Of a stretch of DNA of 64,000 nucleotides, positions 35,213-43,609 are shown one piece after another (position 1 is the first letter of the stretch; each line of letters starts with the position of its first letter). A program made the position numbers and the translations under genes. The DNA is from Enterobacterales bacterium CwR94 (lineage in GTDB: Bacteria > Pseudomonadota > Gammaproteobacteria > Enterobacterales > Enterobacteriaceae). The notes below the pieces were generated by a model. That model was not told the origin of the DNA. It ran no database searches and saw only the letters and a list, made by a program, of their open reading frames with translations. The stretch spans positions 106,382 through 170,381 of the forward strand of contig KZ478061.1 in the NCBI GenBank assembly GCA_002837195.1. The letters run 5' to 3'.

Positions 35213-35230
35213 AGCGTACAGGTGTTAGCT
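35213..35230 (+). promoter_or_regulatory. FabR-like operator of fabA
   Basis: AGCGTACAGGTGTTAGCT is a near-palindrome of the FabR type seen at fabA and fabB; FabR represses when unsaturated acyl-ACP or acyl-CoA is plentiful. It begins 1 bp after the FadR site. Confidence 0.65.
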
Positions 35231-35266
35231 AACCTCCGGGTTCACTAAAAAAAGGCTTTGAAAAAC

Positions 35267-35791
35267 ATGTCAGAGAAATCTCGTAAATCGTCTTACACGA
35301 AAGAAGACCTTATCGCTTCCGGCCGCAGTGAATTGTTTGGTGCAGGCGGCCCGCCACTGCCATCCGGTAACATGCTGATGATGGATCGCGTCATTCAGAT
35401 GTCTGAAACCGGTGGTGCCTTCGATAAAGGTTACGTGGAAGCGGAACTGGATATTAACCCTGACCTGTGGTTCTTCGGTTGCCACTTTGTCGGCGATCCT
35501 GTGATGCCGGGTTGCCTGGGTCTGGATGCCATGTGGCAGTTGGTTGGCTTCTATCTGGGCTGGTTAGGCGCAGAAGGTAAAGGCCGCGCACTGGGTGTGG
35601 GCGAAGTCAAATTCACCGGCCAGGTGCTGCCAACGGCGAAGAAAGTCACTTACCGTATCAATTTCAAACGCGTTATCAACCGCAAGCTGGTGATGGGTGT
35701 GGCTGATGGCGAAGTGTTGGTTGATGGCAATGTTATCTATACCGCCACGGATTTAAAAGTGGGTCTGTTTAAAGACACTTCTGCATTCTAA
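35267..35791 (+). CDS. fabA: 3-Hydroxydecanoyl-ACP dehydratase/isomerase
   Basis: FabA dehydrates 3-hydroxydecanoyl-ACP and isomerises the product to cis-3-decenoyl-ACP, starting unsaturated fatty acid synthesis. The 174-residue product has the active-site His in [20 protein letters not shown] and the catalytic Asp in the same stretch, nearly identical to E. coli FabA (172 aa). ATG 35267 is chosen by alignment; the TTG at 35258 is too close to the AAGG site. FadR and FabR-like operators lie upstream, a strong terminator downstream. Confidence 0.97.
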   Translation: MSEKSRKSSYTKEDLIASGRSELFGAGGPPLPSGNMLMMDRVIQMSETGGAFDKGYVEAELDINPDLWFFGCHFVGDPVMPGCLGLDAMWQLVGFYLGWLGAEGKGRALGVGEVKFTGQVLPTAKKVTYRINFKRVINRKLVMGVADGEVLVDGNVIYTATDLKVGLFKDTSAF

Positions 35792-35823
35792 ATTCTGCAG
35801 ATAACACTCTCTGCCTGATGCGT

Positions 35824-35861
35824 TAAAGCCTCTTACTAAAAATAAGAGGCTTTAATTTTTA
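35824..35861 (+). terminator. fabA terminator
   Basis: TAAAGCCTCTTA-N7-TAAGAGGCTTTA followed by ATTTTTA; perfect 12-bp stem. The A-rich left side could also act on the other strand. Confidence 0.92.
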
Positions 35862-36082
35862 TAAATAATAACTCAGCTCATTCCCCTTACTGTTTATTAA
35901 AATCCACTTACCCCGTCTTAAATTGTTAATTATCGTTCTTGCTAATTCTGATTAAGCGGTTGACGTCTGTCATCATTCATTTACTTCACTTAACTTTATT
36001 ACGAATTCTGCGGTGAGTAATCGCAAGAATTCATAATCAATAAATTTCTCGCATAATAATTTTCTGGTGAATGGAGATAGTG

Positions 36083-37669
36083 ATGAAACTGAAATCCGTG
36101 CTTAACCCTATCAGTGCCGCTCTGTTGGCAGCGGCGCTCTGTGCGCCGGCCGTTGCTGCGCAACCTGAGATCAGCGCTTACTTCCTGTCTGGCCCTGCCG
36201 CAACAGCAGGTACGCAACCCTGGTATGCCAGCCTGGATAATCTGGAGCAGATGAGCCAAAGTATTGCCAATAAGAAAGCCCCTTTTAATTCTCTGGTACT
36301 TTCATTCGTCCAACCCTCTTTAGTGAAATATGAGCCTTTCTCACTGGCGAATACCGGATTATTTGGATACGTCTATGACGCCAATGCAAAATCAGAATCG
36401 TCAGTAAATATTGAGCAAGCCCAGGCAGATTTCGGGCGTCTGAAAGCTATTATCGGTCAATTGAAAGGAAATGGCATTGACGTTTATATTGCCGTCGGTG
36501 GTTGGAATTTTAGCTGTCAGCCTGAAATATATGATGCCACTGCGGGCAAAGTTGATGCATGCGGTAACGAAGAGGGTGCGGTGTATGACACTTTCCCAAA
36601 TCCCATGACCAGCAGCCAAATCCCACGTGCCGCCTTTGAGAGTAAAATCATCGGTGCTGAAGCCGATAAGGCTTATCGCGCACTGGTCAGCCTGGCGAAA
36701 GATCTGGGGGCCACCGGCATTGATGTGGATTACGAAGAGTTCTGGCACGCAGATATCAATGCCAAGCAGTGGAAACTGACACCCGATACCATCGGAAGCG
36801 CACCTGGTAGCAACTTCGAGAAGCTCACCACAGCGCAATTAATGGACAAAGGTGGCATCGCCAATGGTCGAGGCGATAATGTTTATGACGACAACATGAA
36901 AATTGTCGCTGGCGCTGACAAAATTCCACGCGCCATGCCATTCACCGTCGATAAATTTAATGCCATCTTAAAATCGATTTATAAAGCCGCAGATGAGATT
37001 GCACCAGAGCTTAAAATCAGTACTGCCGCCCCAGCGGTAGGCGCGCTGCCTAACATGTCTGCCAACTATGGCACCGTCGCCACTAACGCCGACGTTTATG
37101 GTGGAGCCTGGTGGGGCGGCAACCTGTATGGTCTGGTGTATAACACTGCGCTGTTGTATCCAGAAAGTATTGATCGCCTGAACCATATTGGTGTGATGTC
37201 ATATGACCTTGATGAAACCGATTGTGGTAGTGACTCTGAAATCCCTTGCGACCTGCCAGGTCAAGTCGGTTTCTACCTCGGACAGTATCAAAACTGGCTG
37301 AAAGCAGCTAACGCAACGGCCTCTCACCATACGCTGGTCAAGGGCGCTAAAAACTGGGCGGCGGCATCTATCCAACCTCAACGTTTGCTGATTAAGCCTC
37401 CAATTACCGTCGGCTTTGAAGTTGGAAAACCGGCTACCGGCAACCTGCCTCTCACGCATGCCGATCTCAATGCCATTGTTGATCAAACGGTGAAATACAG
37501 CCCAACAGGAATCATTATGTGGGATCTGTTTAAAGACTTACGTCATGACGGCGGAAACTGGCAGTCCGATTGGGCTACACCGAATGATGTATTGACCACG
37601 GTTTGTGAAAAAATGGGTCTGCAAGGTGAGCACTACGACTGCACAAGCGAAGTGCCAGAAACAAAATAA
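36083..37669 (+). CDS. Secreted GH18 chitinase-like hydrolase
   Basis: A 528-residue secreted protein with a signal peptide (1-26, cleavage near APAVAAQ). A single catalytic domain of glycoside hydrolase family 18 follows. The catalytic D-x-D-x-E is D214, D216, E218 in ATGIDVDYEEFW, and the conserved YIAVGGWNFS and VMSYDLDETDC segments are also seen. Cys residues suggest disulfides. No chitin-binding domain was recognised. It probably cleaves chitin or another beta-1,4-GlcNAc glycan. The ATG at 36083 has GGAG 6 nt upstream. It lies between fabA and rmf, which are neighbours in E. coli, so it looks like an insertion; base composition is near that of the neighbours. Confidence 0.85.
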   Translation: MKLKSVLNPISAALLAAALCAPAVAAQPEISAYFLSGPAATAGTQPWYASLDNLEQMSQSIANKKAPFNSLVLSFVQPSLVKYEPFSLANTGLFGYVYDANAKSESSVNIEQAQADFGRLKAIIGQLKGNGIDVYIAVGGWNFSCQPEIYDATAGKVDACGNEEGAVYDTFPNPMTSSQIPRAAFESKIIGAEADKAYRALVSLAKDLGATGIDVDYEEFWHADINAKQWKLTPDTIGSAPGSNFEKLTTAQLMDKGGIANGRGDNVYDDNMKIVAGADKIPRAMPFTVDKFNAILKSIYKAADEIAPELKISTAAPAVGALPNMSANYGTVATNADVYGGAWWGGNLYGLVYNTALLYPESIDRLNHIGVMSYDLDETDCGSDSEIPCDLPGQVGFYLGQYQNWLKAANATASHHTLVKGAKNWAAASIQPQRLLIKPPITVGFEVGKPATGNLPLTHADLNAIVDQTVKYSPTGIIMWDLFKDLRHDGGNWQSDWATPNDVLTTVCEKMGLQGEHYDCTSEVPETK

Positions 37670-37704
37670 GCGGGACGATTAGAGTAGACGTGTAGAGTCA
37701 ATGC

Positions 37705-37731
37705 AAACCTCCGCTCAGGCGGAGGTTTTTT
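37705..37731. terminator. Terminator after the chitinase gene
   Basis: AACCTCCGC-TCA-GGCGGAGGTT followed by six T on the plus strand. It sits 17 bp from the end of the convergent rmf gene and may serve it weakly (only AACC and few T on that side). Confidence 0.88.
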
Positions 37732-37747
37732 CAACTTAGGACAGAGG

Positions 37748-37915
37748 TTAAGCGATAACCGACCTGTCCTCCATGGCTTGTCGCCAACCTCCCAACCAAT
37801 GAGACCGGATATCTACAGCCTGGTAAGGACACATCTCTTTCGGGCGTCCTGTAATACCTGCTTGATACCCTCTCGATTGTGCGCGCTCAAGGCGATCTCG
37901 TTTCTGTCTCTTCAT
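37748..37915 (-). CDS. rmf: Ribosome modulation factor Rmf
   Basis: A 55-residue protein beginning MKRQKRDRLERAQSRGYQAG and ending GGWRQAMEDRSVIA, clearly Rmf: E. coli Rmf has 55 residues with the same KRDRLERA start, the PKEMCPYQ segment and WLGGWR. Rmf dimerises 70S ribosomes into inactive 100S particles in stationary phase. AAGGA lies upstream of the ATG at 37915. Its place between the fabA side and pqiC equals E. coli order. The plus-strand frames over it are not genes. Confidence 0.96.
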   Translation of the reverse strand: MKRQKRDRLERAQSRGYQAGITGRPKEMCPYQAVDIRSHWLGGWRQAMEDRSVIA

Positions 37916-38123
37916 GCCTTATTTCCTTCTAATTCGGTCGGATTGAATCTGGTGGAAAGAAAACAGTGGCTACTTATCGAGCAACCACGATTAAGTTTTA
38001 CCCCTCTGAAAGCGAAAGATCAATGCCGAATCGTCATAAGGATGTCATAAATGTGATACAGGCAACGGAGGTTGCTAAGCGATTGAATTACACTAAGAGG
38101 TTCTTAATACATTGATTAAAATG
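37916..38123 (-). promoter_or_regulatory. rmf upstream region
   Basis: About 210 bp between rmf and the pqi terminator, on the minus strand upstream of rmf. It must hold the rmf promoter, controlled by growth rate and ppGpp in E. coli; no element was placed with confidence. A 49-codon plus-strand frame here has no support. Confidence 0.45.
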
Positions 38124-38170
38124 AAAAAAACCCTTGAAAGCATCGAATAAAGATTCTTCAACTTTCAAGG
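38124..38170 (-). terminator. pqiABC terminator
   Basis: On the minus strand CCTTGAAAG (38170-38162) pairs with CTTTCAAGG (38140-38132), with a 21-nt loop and then seven or more T. It lies 57 bp after the pqiC stop. Confidence 0.78.
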
Positions 38171-38226
38171 ACTTAGCAACACTATCGAACTTTTCTTAAA
38201 TTAACTTTACTTAAGTATGGATCTCA

Positions 38227-38781
38227 TTACTTCTGCGCGGCACTGCTAATATTTTCAGCCACTTGCTGCCATGCTTTACCCAATGTCGCCACTAAAGCAT
38301 CGTAACCGTCTTCTTGTTGAGGCAGCATGATATTAAAAGGCTGCTTGATCAGTTGCCCCTGTTTTTCCAGTAACCACTCACCCGTCACCACCACCTGCCC
38401 ATCATAACGTCCCTGGAAACCCGCAATCGTGACATTCAAGGTGTCATGTTCACCCAGCGGTGCGCTTGTAACCAGTCGCCCCGGCAGTGTGGCACTGAGA
38501 TTCGCGATTAAAGTTTGCTTTAACATCTGATCCAGCGGGCTTGCCCACAGGTTGTTAACGGCAATGGTGTAACGCACCTCCGAGGTTTGAAACGCCACGC
38601 CATTCCCTGCCAAATAATCTGGCACTGCCACATGCTCAACCCACAAAGTACGGCGATCGGCTTGCGCTTGCTCTACAGCGACCGCACCCGTTGCTGCAGG
38701 GATCTGATAATAGCGCGTCTCTTCTGTGCTGCTACACGCACTCAGTAGCAGCACTGCCGTCACCGGCAACCATTTCATCAT
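38227..38781 (-). CDS. pqiC: Lipoprotein PqiC
   Basis: A 184-residue outer-membrane lipoprotein (YmbA family, ABC-type transport auxiliary) with the lipobox LLLSAC at residues 11-16, so lipidation is at the Cys. PqiC works with PqiA and PqiB, an intermembrane conduit linked to lipid transport and paraquat response. Its ATG at 38781 overlaps the pqiB stop in an ATGA arrangement. It is the last gene of the rlmL-uup-pqiABC run, before a terminator. Confidence 0.93.
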   Translation of the reverse strand: MMKWLPVTAVLLLSACSSTEETRYYQIPAATGAVAVEQAQADRRTLWVEHVAVPDYLAGNGVAFQTSEVRYTIAVNNLWASPLDQMLKQTLIANLSATLPGRLVTSAPLGEHDTLNVTIAGFQGRYDGQVVVTGEWLLEKQGQLIKQPFNIMLPQQEDGYDALVATLGKAWQQVAENISSAAQK

Positions 38782-40421
38782 TGCTTCGCCCTCTTCGGCT
38801 GGGGATCCTTGCCTTGTGGAGCTTCAAACACCAACGCATTGCTCTTGGTATTTAACGTCCGCAGTACAGGCTGTAGCTCACGCAGAACCTGGTCTAAACG
38901 CTGCATGTCACCTAACAGCTTGTTGTAAGCCGGTGCGCCAGGCTGAAAACCTTTCATGCTGCGATTAAGCTCACGCAACGTTTGTTGCATATCCGCAGGC
39001 AAGTCTTTCATCGCTGCACTGCCGGTTATCTGGTTGATGTTATCCAGTGTGCGCTGCAACTCTTTGATCGTACGTTGACTCTCCGCCAACGTGTTAGTCG
39101 CCTGATTGATCATTGGATTCAGCGGTAAATTATTAATCTTATCCAGCGCATCCATTAACTTCTGCTGAATTTGGCTTAATCCGCCGCTGGTGGTTGGGAT
39201 GATTTCATACCCGGCCAGCGTTTTAGGCCCTTGATAAGGCTTAATGTTGTCGTAAAAATCAAGATCGACATACAGCGATCCTGTCAGCAAGTTGCCAGTT
39301 TTCAGTGAGGCACGCAGCCCCCGCGCTTTTCCATCCTGCAAATGCTGCTCAAAATCGAAATTCTCGCCCAGGTTATTGCGGAAGCGATCGGGTTCGATGC
39401 GCATCACCACAGGAATACGATAATCATTATTCAGCTTCTGGCTAATACCCGGAATTTGAGCAGGCACTTCAGAGACGGTACCCAGTCGTATGCCGCGAAA
39501 CTCTACCGGCGCACCGGGTTGCAAGCCGCGCACTGAATCACTGAAGAACAACAGGTAATCACGGTGCACGGTATACAACGAATCCTGAATACTGCGCTGG
39601 TTGTCGTAGAGCTGATACTCTGCTTTATTCTCCGCAGGCACGCCTAATTCACGCCCCTCTGGTACGTCAAAGCTGACACCGCCACTGAACAGCGTGGTCA
39701 AACTGCCCATTTCAACACGCATGCCCGAAGCTGACATATCAACCGCGATGCCACTGTCTTTCCAGAAGCGAACATTGGAAGTGACCAGACTGTCATAGGG
39801 CGCGCCCACAAATACCTGATAGCGCATAGCCCGCAATTTAGGATCGAAAGTGCTGGTTTCCACTGATCCCACACGATATCCGCGGAACAGAACCGGATCG
39901 CCGGGATTCAGTTGCCCGGCTTTATCACTGTCTAACAGGATACGGATCCCTTTGGCATCGGGTGGCGCCAGGGGTGGAGCGTCCAGCAGTTGATACTCTT
40001 CCGCTGGCGCATTTTTGCTGCCAGGCTGCAGTTCAATATAAGCACCTGAAAGCAGTGTCCCTAAACCGGAGACCCCTTCGCGACCAATCTGCGGTTTGAC
40101 CACCCAAAACACGCTGTCGCCGTGCAACAGTTTTTCCATGCCCGCATTTAAACGCGCTTTGATTTCAACATGGTGCAAATCGTCTGACAGCACGGCACTT
40201 TCAACAACGCCCACATCCACACTGCGACTTTTAATGGCCGTCTTGCCCCCTTCGATCCCTTCCGCATTGGTGGTGATCAGTGTGACTTGGGGGCCCTGAT
40301 GGCTGAAATGCCAAAACAGGATCCACGCGCCAATCAGCACGGTCACGATGGGAAAAATCCACACCGGTGACCAGCGCTTGATCGCATCTACTTTGGCTTC
40401 GCCCTGATTATTGTCCGTCAA
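38778..40421 (-). CDS. pqiB: MCE-domain protein PqiB
   Basis: PqiB forms a long periplasmic syringe-like tube of stacked MCE domains. The protein has an N-terminal membrane helix (WIFPIVTVLIGAWIL), three MCE repeats (about 45-135, 160-245 and 290-380) and a C-terminal helical bundle rich in coiled-coil residues. I start it at TTG 40421, which gives 547 residues (E. coli 546) with AAGGAG 8 nt upstream; ATG 40448 would add nine residues and a larger overlap with pqiA. It overlaps the pqiA end by 14 bp. Confidence 0.92.
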   Translation of the reverse strand: MTDNNQGEAKVDAIKRWSPVWIFPIVTVLIGAWILFWHFSHQGPQVTLITTNAEGIEGGKTAIKSRSVDVGVVESAVLSDDLHHVEIKARLNAGMEKLLHGDSVFWVVKPQIGREGVSGLGTLLSGAYIELQPGSKNAPAEEYQLLDAPPLAPPDAKGIRILLDSDKAGQLNPGDPVLFRGYRVGSVETSTFDPKLRAMRYQVFVGAPYDSLVTSNVRFWKDSGIAVDMSASGMRVEMGSLTTLFSGGVSFDVPEGRELGVPAENKAEYQLYDNQRSIQDSLYTVHRDYLLFFSDSVRGLQPGAPVEFRGIRLGTVSEVPAQIPGISQKLNNDYRIPVVMRIEPDRFRNNLGENFDFEQHLQDGKARGLRASLKTGNLLTGSLYVDLDFYDNIKPYQGPKTLAGYEIIPTTSGGLSQIQQKLMDALDKINNLPLNPMINQATNTLAESQRTIKELQRTLDNINQITGSAAMKDLPADMQQTLRELNRSMKGFQPGAPAYNKLLGDMQRLDQVLRELQPVLRTLNTKSNALVFEAPQGKDPQPKRAKQ

Positions 40422-41676
40422 CGCCAGACTCCTTATGTTTGACTTCACTTACGCGATCCCAGTTAAGACGGGGATCAAAGGTCATTGCGGCAAACATGGT
40501 GAGGATCACCACCAGCGCAAACAGCAGTGCGCCGATATCGGGATAGATACTCATCAAACGCCCAATTCTTACCAGCGAGGAAAGAACCGCAATCACAAAA
40601 ACATCGATCATTGACCAGCGGCCAACAAACTCCACAACTTCATACAGCAAATGCATTTTTTCGCCGTCACGCTGCCCATGACCATTGGCATTCCAACATA
40701 GCCAGCCGATGGCCAGCATTTTCAACGTCGGCACCATAATGCTGGCGATAAAAATAACCAGTGCGACAGGCCATGATCCGTCGCTCCACAGCAATACCAC
40801 CCCTGCCATGATGGTGGAGCCCATGCGGTTACCCAGCGCTTCCGTCACCATAATCGGCAACAGATTAGCCGGGACATAGAGCAGGATTGACGTGAGCAGT
40901 AACGCAAGCGTCCACTGCAAACTGTGTTTGCGCCGTGCGTGCCCTGCGGCACCACAACGCGAGCAGTGCAGTTGTCCGGCGGGTAAAATCGCCGTACAGG
41001 ATGAACATGAACGCAGCCCCTGACGTAATCCTGTTTGCCCGGCAATCGGAGTATGCAAAAGCGTGGGCATTGGCGCCACCTGCTGCCAAATCCAGCGGCG
41101 ATCAACGCACTGAAAGGTACGTAATTGCAGAACACAAAACAGACACCAGGGAATAAAGCTGCTGCCAATTCCGATGTCGCCATACGCCATCAATTTGACG
41201 AAGCTGACTAACACCCCCGCCAGAAAGATTTCCGCCATGCCCCACGTTTTTAACTGAAACAGTACCCGCGCCAAACCACGTTTTAAGGTGAGCGGCAACC
41301 TGACGTTATTGACCAGCAGCAAAATGGAAATCATGCAGAAGGCGGGCACACCCTGAACAAAGAGTAAAAACAGCGTCGCTAAACTGCTGTAATCCTCATC
41401 CACCATCACCTGTGGAATTTGCATCAGGGTGATTTCGCTGCCCAGTCCTTTAACCTGCATATTGACGAACGGAAATAAATTCGCCAACAGCAGCATAAAC
41501 AACGCCGCGAGTGCATATGCCGTGGGGCGCTTTTGCGGTTCGTGCCAGCGCGAGACTAATGTTGTGTGGCAGCGCGGGCAGCTGGCTTTGCTACCCGGCG
41601 CCATGGCAGGAAGATGTGTCATCAGATCGCACTGAGGACAGAGCATCCACTGTTCTGTTCGCTGTGATGAACACAT
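40408..41676 (-). CDS. pqiA: Inner-membrane protein PqiA
   Basis: A 422-residue integral membrane protein (E. coli 417) with two homologous halves, each four membrane segments preceded by a zinc-ribbon-like cysteine cluster: CPQC...CPRC near 15-40 and CSSC...CSRC near 225-245. PqiA is the inner-membrane partner of PqiB. It follows uup by 20 bp and starts the pqiABC part of the run; SoxS control in E. coli was not checked here. Confidence 0.94.
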   Translation of the reverse strand: MCSSQRTEQWMLCPQCDLMTHLPAMAPGSKASCPRCHTTLVSRWHEPQKRPTAYALAALFMLLLANLFPFVNMQVKGLGSEITLMQIPQVMVDEDYSSLATLFLLFVQGVPAFCMISILLLVNNVRLPLTLKRGLARVLFQLKTWGMAEIFLAGVLVSFVKLMAYGDIGIGSSFIPWCLFCVLQLRTFQCVDRRWIWQQVAPMPTLLHTPIAGQTGLRQGLRSCSSCTAILPAGQLHCSRCGAAGHARRKHSLQWTLALLLTSILLYVPANLLPIMVTEALGNRMGSTIMAGVVLLWSDGSWPVALVIFIASIMVPTLKMLAIGWLCWNANGHGQRDGEKMHLLYEVVEFVGRWSMIDVFVIAVLSSLVRIGRLMSIYPDIGALLFALVVILTMFAAMTFDPRLNWDRVSEVKHKESGVDGQ

Positions 41677-41696
41677 AGTTTATCTGCTCGCTTTAT

Positions 41697-43607
41697 TTAA
41701 CCGTTTTTCAACGCTTCAAGGTGTTCCCAGCGTTCAAAAGCCGTTTCCAGTTCTTGTTCAACCTGCGCCAACGCATCCAGCACAGGCTGTGTGACATCGT
41801 GTCCCTGATTGAAGAAACTGGCATCCGACATTTGCGCTTGCAAGGATTCGATTTGGCCTTCCAGCGCCTCGAGTTTCGCGGGCAATTGCTCAAGCTCTCG
41901 CTGCAGGTTGTAGCTAAGTTTAGCAGCCGGCTTTTTAGACGCTTCGTCACGTACCGTCGCGGGTTTAGACTCTGAGACCGCCGCCGCTTTTGGCTTGCGC
42001 ATCGCTGACCAACTGGCACGCTGCAACTGCGCATCATGATAACCGCCAACAAAAGTGCCGATACTGCCCTGGCCATCAAAAATCCAACATTCGGTAACCG
42101 TGTTATCAACGAATTGACGATCATGGCTCACCAATAAAACGGTGCCCTGATACTCTTCAATCAGCTCTTCCAATAATTCCAGCGTTTCGACATCCAGATC
42201 GTTGGTCGGTTCATCGAGGATCAGTAAGTTGCTGGGCTTCAGGAACAGACGCGCCAATAATAAGCGGTTACGTTCCCCTCCAGAGAGTGCGCGAACCGGC
42301 GTCATGGCACGCTTGGGATGAAATAAGAAGTCTTGCAGGTAACCCAGCACGTGGCGAGGCTTACCGTTCACCAGCACTTCCTGCTTCCCTTCCGCCAGGT
42401 TATCCATCACCGTACGGTCAGGATCAAGCTCGGTGCGATGCTGATCAAAATAGGCCACTTCCAGCTTGGTACCACAATGCACGCGGCCGCTGTCGGCTTT
42501 TAACTGCCCTAACATCAACTTCAATAGCGTCGATTTACCGCAGCCATTCGGCCCCACTAGCGCAATCTTTTCGCCACGTTGCACTTGCACACTGAAATCA
42601 TTGACCAGCGTTTTACCCGGAATGCTGTAATCCACGTTTTCCAGCTCAAACACGATTTTGCCTGAACGCGTTGCTTCTTCGACCTGCATCTTCGCTTTGC
42701 CCATCACGTCACGACGCTCAGAACGCTCACGACGCAGCGCTTTTAGGGCACGAACACGGCCTTCATTACGGGTTCGACGCGCTTTAATCCCCTGACGGAT
42801 CCACACTTCTTCCTGCGCTAACTTGCGATCGAACTCGGCATTTTGCAGCTCTTCAACGCGCAGCGCTTCCTCTTTGCCTAACAGATATTGATCATAGTTG
42901 CCCGGCCATGACACCAGCTTGCCACGGTCTAAATCCACAATGCGGGTCGCCATATTGCGGATAAAAGCACGGTCATGCGAAATAAACACAATGCTGCCCG
43001 TGAAGGTTTTCAGGAAACCTTCCAGCCAGTCAATGGTTTCGATATCCAGGTGGTTGGTCGGTTCATCCAGCATCAATACTCGTGGATTACTGACCAGCGC
43101 ACGTGCCAACGCCGCTTTACGCAGCCAGCCACCCGACAACGCGGACAGTTCTGTATCGCCATTCAGCCCGGTTTGCAGCAGCACATCGTTAATGCGGCTC
43201 TCTAGCTGCCATAAATTCTGATGGTCGAGAATGCTTTGCAGGCGCGCCATCTCATTTAAGTTTTTGTCGCTGGGATCTTCCATCACCACATGCGAAATCG
43301 CATGGTAGGCCTTAAGATGTTCCGCCTGCTCCGCCACCCCTTCTGCCACAAAATCGTAGACCGAACCTTTCACATTACGTGGCGGATCTTGTTGCAAACG
43401 GGCAACCACTAAATCTTGCTCGTAAATAATCCGGCCATCATCTAAAGGTTGTTCACCATTGATGATTTTCATCAGCGTGGATTTTCCCGCGCCGTTACGG
43501 CCGACCAGGCAGACGCGTTCGTTCTCTTCGATGTGCAACTCGGTGTGATCAAGCAGCGGTGCATCGCTGAACGACAGGTACGCACCATGGATACTGATTA
43601 AAGACAT
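41697..43607 (-). CDS. uup: ABC-F ATPase Uup
   Basis: A 636-residue ABC-F protein (E. coli 635) with two ATP-binding domains. Walker A is GRNGAGKST and GPNGCGKST, signatures LSGGWLRK and LSGGERNR are present, and the conserved DEPTNHLD and DEPTNDLD sequences follow. The C-terminal domain is a coiled coil that binds DNA. Uup affects transposon excision and ribosome function. It starts 2 bp after the rlmL stop, so translation is coupled. Confidence 0.96.
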   Translation of the reverse strand: MSLISIHGAYLSFSDAPLLDHTELHIEENERVCLVGRNGAGKSTLMKIINGEQPLDDGRIIYEQDLVVARLQQDPPRNVKGSVYDFVAEGVAEQAEHLKAYHAISHVVMEDPSDKNLNEMARLQSILDHQNLWQLESRINDVLLQTGLNGDTELSALSGGWLRKAALARALVSNPRVLMLDEPTNHLDIETIDWLEGFLKTFTGSIVFISHDRAFIRNMATRIVDLDRGKLVSWPGNYDQYLLGKEEALRVEELQNAEFDRKLAQEEVWIRQGIKARRTRNEGRVRALKALRRERSERRDVMGKAKMQVEEATRSGKIVFELENVDYSIPGKTLVNDFSVQVQRGEKIALVGPNGCGKSTLLKLMLGQLKADSGRVHCGTKLEVAYFDQHRTELDPDRTVMDNLAEGKQEVLVNGKPRHVLGYLQDFLFHPKRAMTPVRALSGGERNRLLLARLFLKPSNLLILDEPTNDLDVETLELLEELIEEYQGTVLLVSHDRQFVDNTVTECWIFDGQGSIGTFVGGYHDAQLQRASWSAMRKPKAAAVSESKPATVRDEASKKPAAKLSYNLQRELEQLPAKLEALEGQIESLQAQMSDASFFNQGHDVTQPVLDALAQVEQELETAFERWEHLEALKNG

Positions 43608-43609
43608 TT

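Noticed and set aside
37966-38115. 49-codon plus-strand frame starting with GTG near rmf
   Set aside because: It lies in the rmf upstream region and runs into the pqi terminator; no recognised relative.
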